From NCBI GenBank assembly GCA_914767715.1, contig OU612067.1:7936001-8000000 (forward strand): a stretch of 64,000 nt of DNA. Direction: 5' to 3'. Source of the stretch: Membranipora membranacea. Its lineage: Eukaryota; Bryozoa; Gymnolaemata; Cheilostomatida; Membraniporidae. Made by a program: the position numbers and the translations under genes. The notes under the pieces are model-generated. The model was not told where the DNA came from. It worked only from the letters and a program-made list of their open reading frames with translations, and did not search any database. Positions 56,988 through 64,000 of this stretch are shown here, in pieces. Positions within the stretch are counted from its first letter, which is position 1, and each line of letters opens with the position of its first letter.

Positions 56988-59900
56988 CTAAGTTTAACAA
57001 AAAAGGACTGCTCTCAAGAACAATAAAACCTATTGTTGTAGTTGAAGACACAGCCAGATGAAGGTGAGATTACATGTATGTGGCATTCATTATCAAACAC
57101 AAAAGAGGAATGCTACAACATCCCACTTTCGGTCATTCAAGCCCTCAAACTCCTATTACTAGTTTTGACAAACAAAGATATACCTTTTGAAAACAAATAT
57201 CATTTGATCAAACCAAAGAAAAGGCAAATACCTTTGCCATATTTCTTGAACGAGTCCACCAACACTATGGTTATGACAATGAGGAAAAGTTAGCCAACGT
57301 ATCAGGAACATGATGATGATGATTAATTTAATGCAATCAAATGGCTCATAACTTAGAAAGATACACCATTCTAAGATATCTATGTGACCTCCGACCTGTC
57401 TATGCCTGCGTACTGCCGCTGTTGTATATTCATCATCAGAAGTATAGGCTCTGTGATGATTTCTAGGTCTGCTCATCTGATAGTAAGCCTCAGTTCTCAT
57501 GTACTCATCTCTGCTGTTGATGGGAGGCGGAGGAGGTGGCTGATTGTGTAAATCTGTGAGACTAAGGCTACGGCCCATACCACTCATAGGTCGGTCATAC
57601 CTGGATGAACTAGAAACATAAAAACAGCATACATTTGATTAGTGCTACGCAAATTGTAACCTCAAATTGATAGAACCATCAAGCGGTTTTGTTGAAAAAT
57701 GGTCACTAACTTATTCAACAACTCAATAAGCCGGTTGGCTAGGCTGTCTATGTCATGAATTTACAACTAACACGCTCATAATGAATCAAACGAGTTTCGA
57801 AACTGCACCAGCAATCCTTCAGTACATTTGCCTTGTCGCGGACTCAGTAAAAATTGTACCTCAGTTACAAACTCACATTTTTCGTAGGGCGCTAGTTTCT
57901 CTTTCCAGATTAGCGTAAGCAGATGTGGTCCTTTCCCTACAACATATAAAATTGCATCAATTGGAAGCAAACACTTCAGTTGTTGATTTTATGGAGAGCC
58001 TGAAAAGAGCTTGAGCAACTATAAAATGCTTAATCACAATTCGAATAGAAATACAATGTGTAGTTTGACCAACTTCAATCACCTACACAGCTGGTTTAGG
58101 TCGTTCTAGAGGAGTTGAGCTGCCAGAGGAATAAAGTTAGAGATACACTGGTGATTATTACAAAAGGGAGTTGGCAAAGCAAAATGTTAGCAATCTAAGC
58201 AAACAAGGTTGTCACATTTGATACTGGGCGATTTTGTTCAAATAAGCTTCAAATAAAGCTTTTGAATTGTCTCACAGCTGCAAAACTCGATTACCTTGAC
58301 TCAGGTCTCTCATATCTTGGACTGGTGGCATCAATCTCACTGATACCCACTATGGAATCATTCATTACGGCAGGTTTAGTAGTGGCTGACATGTCATATG
58401 GTGTAGATGTCCGATTTAATGTACTCTGTTTAGCCTGATCTACTGTATATGTGCGGCGCTGGTAGGGTAACGTACTCGTGTAATCCTGATCTAAAATCAC
58501 GAAAACAGTTGGAATGGCCTGACTTGACAGAGAGTAAACAATACAAATACAATCACAAAGTTAGTGAGGGGATTATAAGAAAAGCAATTTTGAAGATTTA
58601 TTTTGTATTGAAAATGAATACAACAAAAGAATTGAGAACCTTGATGAGCCCATAATGAATAGAAAATATTTGCAGGCCCGTGTGGAGAAACATAATGGAA
58701 CATTGACCTACCCAAAATGAAAACAGAAATGAATTACAAAATAATAAAGATATGAGGTCTTCCACACTCACCATGTTTGACAGGTAAGGATTGTGATATT
58801 CCGGACGTTCGCCCGATTCTACTGTTAACTGAATTGTCAGCTAGACCGAGCTTCTGCCTCATAAATTTACTTTTGTAGGATTGTGCAAGCGCTGATGTCT
58901 CTGATATCCCAACATCATCACCATCTGCTGAAGTGACCACTGGAAGAAGATTTTGAAAATAATTTCAAAATCCAAAACTTGGAATGTATTATCGAGATAC
59001 ATATTGACAATTATTATCTCAACGCTTATGCATATCCTAGGAATAGTAGTACCAGCAAGAAATTTTTGTGGCCTCTCAGACATATCTGTGCTGGATACAC
59101 CAAATCACTGAGGCCACGTTATAACCAAATTTCAATAACCTGCAGCCTGTGTAGGGTGCAAAGCTGCAAATTGATCGTGTCGTTTGTCGTGTCAAAATAA
59201 CATGAGGAAAAACCTAATTTAGGGATTTAGGCAACTTGTAAACTACTCACGCAAACTGCACTAAGCCTATTACGCAACAATTGAAAGTGTTCAGAATACC
59301 AGTTAGGAGTATAATTTGTTTTCAAGAAATCTTAGCAAGTGAGCCAAATATGCCTTAATGGCACTATTCATTTTAGTTTTTGCTCAAATGTTTGCCCTCA
59401 TACCTACAGCAATATATAGTTACAAAAAGAAGAAGAAAATATTGTTCTGAGTCCTCTTACCTATGGCGGGGTTGTTTTGAGCTTGTTGTCGGTGGTGAGA
59501 TGAAGATAGTCTTGAGAACGCCGATGATTTATCGTTACTATGTTTAGATAAATGTCTCTGAGAGAAGGGTGGGTACTTCCTCCACCCCTCCGGTCTGCCT
59601 GGCTGGGCTGTCGATGGGACTAAATGACTGTGTGAGAGACTTTCTCCAGGAGTGACCGTTCTAGATGAGATTCTGGTTGTGGGCGCTGAGGTCGAGTAAG
59701 GCTCTACGGTGCTGGAGGTATATGGTCTGGAAGTTTGTGATCTTGAATGCAAGGGTTGTGAGTAAGAACCTGAAAAGCGAGCATAAGTTAGATAAATAAA
59801 GGGTTCCAATTTTGTAACTGTTTATTGATATTATTATATCAGCTGCAAAACTGCAAGTAGTTGGCCATTTTCATTATTAATTTGATGACATGTGTAAACT

Positions 59901-62900
59901 GTACCAGGGCTTTGAAAGCCTTACAGAATGCCATTCATTATAAATATATGAGGGCTGTGCACCAAGATGATACGATAGAAAATGACATGGATGCCAAACG
60001 CAATTCAAGTATGAAGCCAATTAAATGTAATGCAACATTTGTGGTGACATAAAACTGCAGCAGCATCATGTAAGCTACAGGGGAATAAGGTTTATTGTTG
60101 GCAACTTGCTGCTATATGGTAACCAATGAACTGGACATGTCATATCATATTTATTATGATATTCTAGTACTTAGTATTGTATTATGATGAAAAAACGCCA
60201 ATTTGCCGCCTAGGATACTAGCGTTATTTGTGCACAGTAGTTTGTTTATGGGTTAAACTCAATTACAATAAACATAATAGCTTCAAAAAATTTAACAACA
60301 AAAGGGTGAAATTTATGAGCAGCTATTTGTAATGGGTTACAGCTAATCACTTTTCATTGTTAGTGACATTCTCAAGTGTTCGATCATTTTAGTGTGACTC
60401 AACAATAAAATGCTCAACAATGTCTGTCTGGTAATGATTTCTCATGAGTTTAATCCTTGTTTTGACTCAATAACCCTACTGCAATGTACACTAAGTGCAA
60501 TAGTCGTAACTAAAATGTTGTCAAGAGACATGAAAGCACTGAGCTAGACCAAGTTTTGTCCATTTGCCTGCATTTGGAGTTGCTCCCAATCCACTAGTCA
60601 CGCCACAGGCTTTTGCCTGTGGCGTGACTAGTGAAAGGGAGCAACTGGAATGCAGGCAATTGGATTATATATTAATCTAGCACTGAGCCCATATTTGTTT
60701 CATGCTAGGCAATGTGCAGGTAGCAATACAACATGAATATTTTACCTATGATCTGTTATGTGATTTAGAGAAGGCAAGTTTAAAAAGATTATTGCTCATG
60801 CAACATGAAACATAACCTAGGTCCTTTTTGAGTTAATCTCCAATATTTTAACATCATTCTAGCTAACTTTAAGCCAACGCTTCGAAAAGTTGTTTTCTAA
60901 CTTCAAATTACAGTCTTGCATGAAGAGCAGACTCTTGTGACTCCTAAGTTTTATGTAACATTTCAAAGGTTCAAAACCACAGAACAGGCACAACTAGCTG
61001 AAAGACTAAAATTTATCAATTATGCTGCGATGGTGAACCTGGCTTCTGCGACTTGGGTGTCACAAATATATTGCCAATGCTATCACTCTATACTTTATAC
61101 ACATAGTAATGAACGATAGCCTTGAAACGTGACTATGGAAAAAGTAATGAACAAGAAGTGCAAACACATACCTCCACAATCACACCATCATTATATTAAG
61201 TCACAGGAAGCTTACCTGTGTTGATGGAAGATGTAGTTTGTGGCATGTAATGGCTGACACCATTAGTAACAGGCAGCGGGTCTGACGGCACGTCTCCACT
61301 GTCGATCACAGCATTGAAGGGATCATCTTTGAATATGTTATCCCTGATCATTTTATCTCGGTAATCCCTGCATTCTCTCAGCTTTCCTAAAAGAATTGAA
61401 AGACATTGCATTACCGTAGTAGCATCTGCGTTACTGCAGAAACACTATGGTTTTGCATTATTCACTTAGAAGAGAATGAGATGGTTGTCAGGCACTTTCC
61501 CCTTATTCATCATTGAAACAAAGCCCATTATAGTCTGCACAGTCACTGTCATGTTGACAATTAGACATCTACGTGCCGCCAGACTTCAATTAGAAATTTC
61601 TAAATTCACCCTGAACATCCCGAGCGATGACATAGTCTTGAAATTAAAACAATGACTTGCACGATGGACCCCAACAGGTTTCGCTTTAGTGAAAAACTAA
61701 AAGATGCAACACATAGGCTGCTTGGTGAGCTTCATAAACACCTACAGCAGCTTTTACACCAGCCACTATTTGACAGGCCTGCAAGAATTAGAATGATTAT
61801 TAATAACTACAATTGAAGTTTAAAATATGGTTCGCATAAACTTCTGCTGACTCCCTCAGATATCTGCACGTGAGGCCAATATTTTGTCCTACTGCTTGGC
61901 CGCTGAAAATGTACATTCAGATTAAAAAAATCAACTTGTCATATCACACGCCACATCCCGAAGCATAGGCCTAGGCTGCAAAATATTAGTTGCCTTACAG
62001 GCTAGGCCACAACATCTGCGCAAGGTTGCTCTCTGTTTGCAGGCAGGACGGAGCACACCTGGGGACCAACCAAACCCCAGTAGTTGATGGACTGCAGTCG
62101 GATTCAAACTCATGACCCTCAACATTTGCATGCTAAAGGAACGGCGCTCTAACCGATTGAGCCACATCCTACTCTGAGAGCCCATAATGCATGATGTACC
62201 TACACCTACATACTTTGTCTGCTGTACCTACACCTACTTACTTTGTCTGCTGTACCTACACCTACTTACTTTGTCTATCCTTCTCATATTTGTTATACTC
62301 GATATAGGCATCCTGAAAACCGAGGCCTCTCAATCTCATCTCATCTTGGAATTCTGATAGTGGCTTGTAAACAATCTCTACAGGCTGCAACGATTAAACA
62401 TGTGTGAAGAAGAAGCAAGGTCCAACCATGCTTTGTTGGATATTACATGAGCACCCCCAGCAAAAAAAGGCAAACTATTAGTTAGTCAGCATTACGATCG
62501 CCATTAGCAATATGGTGTGAAATGGTCAAATTTACAAATCTCTTCTGTACCCTAGGCTTGTGGAAATTTAATTTTGAGCATTGTTTTATCAAAACGCTTG
62601 AGCTTAGTTGCTGTTTAATGAGTAAAAATAAATGTCTGATATGCACAGGCTTATGGATCTCCTCTATTTGTGTGTTCCCGTCAACAATCAGTTTAGATTG
62701 GTCCTTGTTATTACCAATTTATTGATTTAAATTCCGCTTAGGTTATGATCCTAAACTGAAAATTTGACCAAAATAAATATAAAAATCACACTTTCTTTTG
62801 CGGCAGTACCATGATCAGGGTTTGGTCTATCTGTCAGCAGTGTGGGCCTACCTTGATGTTGAGCATATCACACGACTCCAGAGAACGTGGGCTGGTGAGC

Positions 62901-62965
62901 ACATATTTGCTACCCGCAAACTCCTCCTCTTCAAAATTGTATAAATTTAATTCCAGATGATCCAT
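51624..62965 (-). CDS. CCDC177: CCDC177-like coiled-coil protein, whole gene
   Basis: Twenty coding exons join in frame to 2823 nt (940 residues), with start ATG at 62963-62965 and stop TAG at 51624-51626. An in-frame TAA lies just upstream of the ATG. The N-terminus (LELNLYNFEEEEF, SKYVLTSPRSLESC, IKPVEIVYKPLSEF) and the following Y-EY-KYEKDRQRKLRECR segment match my recollection of CCDC177 (DUF4659 family). The very C-terminus (FNKKVLRAELNNWV) also resembles the end of that protein. The middle is Ser/Thr/Pro/Arg-rich and disordered; the last 400 or so residues are a basic, broken coiled coil. I know of no established biochemical function for the family. Human CCDC177 is, as I recall, shorter (about 700 residues) and encoded in very few exons, so the 20-exon structure is notable. 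It lies head to tail with filamin. Confidence 0.75.
57396..59769 (-). CDS. CCDC177: CCDC177-like exons 4-9: Ser/Thr/Pro-rich middle region
   Basis: The exons are 59461-59769, 58772-58939, 58295-58490, 58087-58119 (33 nt), 57877-57936 (60 nt) and 57396-57609. The encoded sequence is low in hydrophobic residues and rich in Ser, Thr, Arg, Pro and Tyr. Examples are SRSQTSRPYTSSTVEPYSTS, GRSLSLTDLHNQ followed by six prolines, and RPRNHHRAYTSDDEY. The GRSLSLTDL motif resembles a similar SFSLGDL-type motif I recall in CCDC177. The small exons 7 and 8 were accepted because their phases (2 to 1, then 2 to 1) link exons 6 and 9 exactly. For exon 9 the donor CAG/GTCGGAG at 57396 is required by frame; one 7 nt further on would give an early stop. 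Confidence 0.75.
60565..60660. repeat. Near-perfect palindrome, 46-bp arms, TTTT loop
   Basis: The left arm 60565-60610 ends CACTAGTCACGCCACAGGC. The right arm 60615-60660 starts GCCTGTGGCGTGACTAGTG. The outer ends TTGCCTGCATT and AATGCAGGCAA also pair. Only a few mismatches occur in the middle. It lies in the 1.45-kb intron between exons 4 and 3 of the CCDC177-like gene. Confidence 0.85.
61216..62965 (-). CDS. CCDC177: CCDC177-like exons 1-3: conserved N-terminal domain
   Basis: The exons are 62852-62965, 62270-62384 and 61216-61386. Exon 1 encodes 38 residues (MDHLELNLYNF to DMLNIK) with the diagnostic YVLTSPRSLE motif. Exon 2 encodes PVEIVYKPLSEF, then RLRGLGFQDAYIEYNKYEKD. Exon 3 encodes RKLRECRDYRDKMIRDNIF and a Pro/Ser/Thr tail. 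This block is the best-conserved part of the protein and carries the family assignment. The donor of exon 2 lies inside a 28-bp tandem repeat that presents three near-identical donors (62195-62278). Confidence 0.75.
61930..62170 (-). mobile_element. tRNA-derived SINE candidate
   Basis: On the minus strand an A-box-like TGGCTCAATCGG (62153-62164) is followed 41 nt later by a B-box-like GAGTTTGAATCC (62100-62111), the spacing of a tRNA internal promoter. The T stem does not pair properly and no clean anticodon arm forms, so this is not a functional tRNA gene. A non-tRNA body follows to about 61930. It sits in the intron between exons 3 and 2 of the CCDC177-like gene. Confidence 0.5.
62195..62278. 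repeat. 28-bp tandem repeat duplicating a splice donor
   Basis: Three copies (62195-62222, 62223-62250, 62251-62278) of a 28-bp unit starting TGTACCTACACCTAC. The unit spans the end of CCDC177-like exon 2 and its donor. The minus strand therefore shows ACAAA/GTAAGT twice and ACAAA/GTATGT once. Confidence 0.85.
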
Positions 62966-63017
62966 TTTTTTTAGTATCCCTCTTATTGCAGCATTGTGTT
63001 GTATCTTTATTCTTTAC
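62966..63017 (-). other. 5' UTR portion of CCDC177-like exon 1
   Basis: A strong acceptor (CTCTTTTTCAG/GTAAAG on the minus strand) lies at 63018-63019, 52 nt upstream of the ATG. In-frame TAA precedes the ATG, so this stretch is non-coding. It implies at least one further non-coding exon to the right, which I could not place. Confidence 0.5.
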
Positions 63018-63661
63018 CTGAAAAAGAGCCGTTGTCGTTTATTATGTTTTGAATTGATTTTGTGTTTACTATGAGATGATCTACCGGTAACAAGGACTAC
63101 ATGACCCCAGGAACAGAGAAGAAGTAGTAAGATAAGTCCTCTTGCCTACCAACCAAATGAAGAGGAGTTTGGCAACTGTCTTACTTGTCAGTCAAAGACT
63201 CTGTGAATGATAATGTGGGATATGATCCTAGGACGAGAATATATTATGATTAAATAAATACTATGCTCAGGATCTTAACTCCTTGCTCAAAACTGCCCGC
63301 ACAATTATAAATGGCAACAGTCAATCGACTGACAACAATTTAATACGTGAGAAAAACATACAAAATACAACAAAATTTAGTTGTTTTATTCCAATAATAA
63401 TATATCGGGAGAATTATTAGGCATACCAGCTGTACTTGGACATGGTTTCAATTTTAAAGTGAGTCACTCTCTGCATAGTAAATAATTCACTTTTCAGATT
63501 ATTACAATCATCTTCCTTAAAGTTTTGAATCGAAAATTATTACCGAACCACAGTTAATAAAAAACAATAAATAATGTCAAACTTTGATAAAAATGTACTG
63601 ACAAACCAAGGAGTAACTACTTGCATCAAACTAACATAACTAAAACTAACTAACTAAACTT
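63018..63661. other. Upstream region of the CCDC177-like gene
   Basis: This interval should contain the promoter or a first intron of the CCDC177-like gene. A possible donor (TGGTTG/GTAGGC, minus strand) lies near 63149, but no first exon is secure. Confidence 0.4.
63385..63390 (-). terminator. Possible polyadenylation signal of the third gene
   Basis: TTTATT on the plus strand gives AATAAA on the minus strand, about 270 nt beyond the TGA of the candidate exon at 63662-63857. Together they would mark the end of a neighbouring gene just upstream of the CCDC177-like gene. Confidence 0.3.
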
Positions 63662-63857
63662 TCAACCATGTGCGCCGTCTATGTGTATGTTATTGACAGG
63701 GCAGCCAACTATTTTTTTTGAAAAAGAGTAGATTCTGTTGGAGATCTTAAATGGCTTGACGGTTATACAGGGTAGCAGACCCATGGCAAGCGGGGATGGT
63801 ACGGGAGGGGCATCAGGGCTTCCTGCTGCTGTGCTAGGTCTTGGGACGGGACGCTCC
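63662..63857 (-). CDS. Possible last exon of a third gene, unidentified
   Basis: On the minus strand an acceptor (ATTTTCAG/GG) opens a frame of 64 residues ending in TGA at 63662-63664. The encoded sequence starts ERPVPRPSTAAGSPDAPPVP, continues PCITVKPFKISNRIYSFSKK and ends NNIHIDGAHG. The stretch 63760-63857 is clearly more GC-rich than its surroundings, as coding exons are in this window, and an AATAAA follows about 270 nt downstream. I do not recognise the protein. It has no upstream exon I can join with confidence before the window ends, so it remains a candidate. Confidence 0.35.
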
Positions 63858-64000
63858 CTGAAAATTTGTTTACGGTGAGACTCTAAAATAAAGGGCTGTG
63901 GAGTTTACCTGAAGCCATAACAAAGAACAAAACATATAAGACAAGAGTGACATTTGGTTGTCATAGTTAATGATTATCACAGCTTGAATATATGGATGGA

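Noticed and set aside
57389-57609. Longer version of CCDC177-like exon 9 ending at 57389
   Set aside because: Using the donor GGAG/GTCACA gives an immediate stop after joining exon 10, while CAG/GTCGGAG at 57396 keeps frame.
62100-62164. Functional tRNA gene
   Set aside because: A and B boxes are recognisable, but the T stem does not pair and there is no acceptable anticodon arm.
1-64000. CRISPR arrays, operons or phage-like gene clusters
   Set aside because: The window is spliced eukaryotic sequence. The tandem repeats found are coding or intronic and lack spacer structure.

Overview
The window is a piece of an animal (metazoan) nuclear genome. It is AT-rich and dense in introns, with GT-AG splice sites throughout. 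All supported genes lie on the minus strand. The two well-supported genes are a complete filamin and a complete CCDC177-like coiled-coil protein, arranged head to tail. I cannot fix the lineage. The protein is a clear filamin with a two-CH actin-binding domain, 22 immunoglobulin-like repeats and two hinges, which fits an invertebrate animal better than a vertebrate.

Layout, left to right. 1-4066: downstream of filamin, holding a long foldback element and a decayed ankyrin-repeat pseudogene. 4067-50075: the filamin gene, read right to left in 57 spliced coding exons plus two alternative ones. My exon model sums to 8811 nt, an exact multiple of three (about 2936 residues), and every junction keeps frame. 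50076-51623: intergenic, with a short upstream ORF just before the filamin start. 51624-62965: a 20-exon gene of 2823 nt (940 residues) whose N-terminus matches my recollection of CCDC177 and whose C-terminal half is a basic coiled coil. 63018-64000: upstream of that gene, with a possible last exon of a third gene at 63662-63857.

The most interesting content is in filamin. It has a pair of equal-length (119 nt) alternative exons for the first half of repeat 1, and including both or neither breaks the frame. It has a second pair of alternative half-repeat exons in the repeat equivalent to vertebrate repeat 17. It has a 24-nt microexon in repeat 3. Hinge 1, about 30 residues in vertebrates, is here about 445 residues encoded by ten consecutive exons that all start and end at codon boundaries. 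Nine of these end in a GAG codon, and several are visibly duplicated from each other. This is a modular cassette array that could generate many hinge lengths without disturbing the reading frame.

Introns carry several small inverted-repeat (MITE-like) elements, a tRNA-derived SINE candidate, palindromes and a repeated 13-mer. I see no CRISPR, bacterial operon or viral feature.
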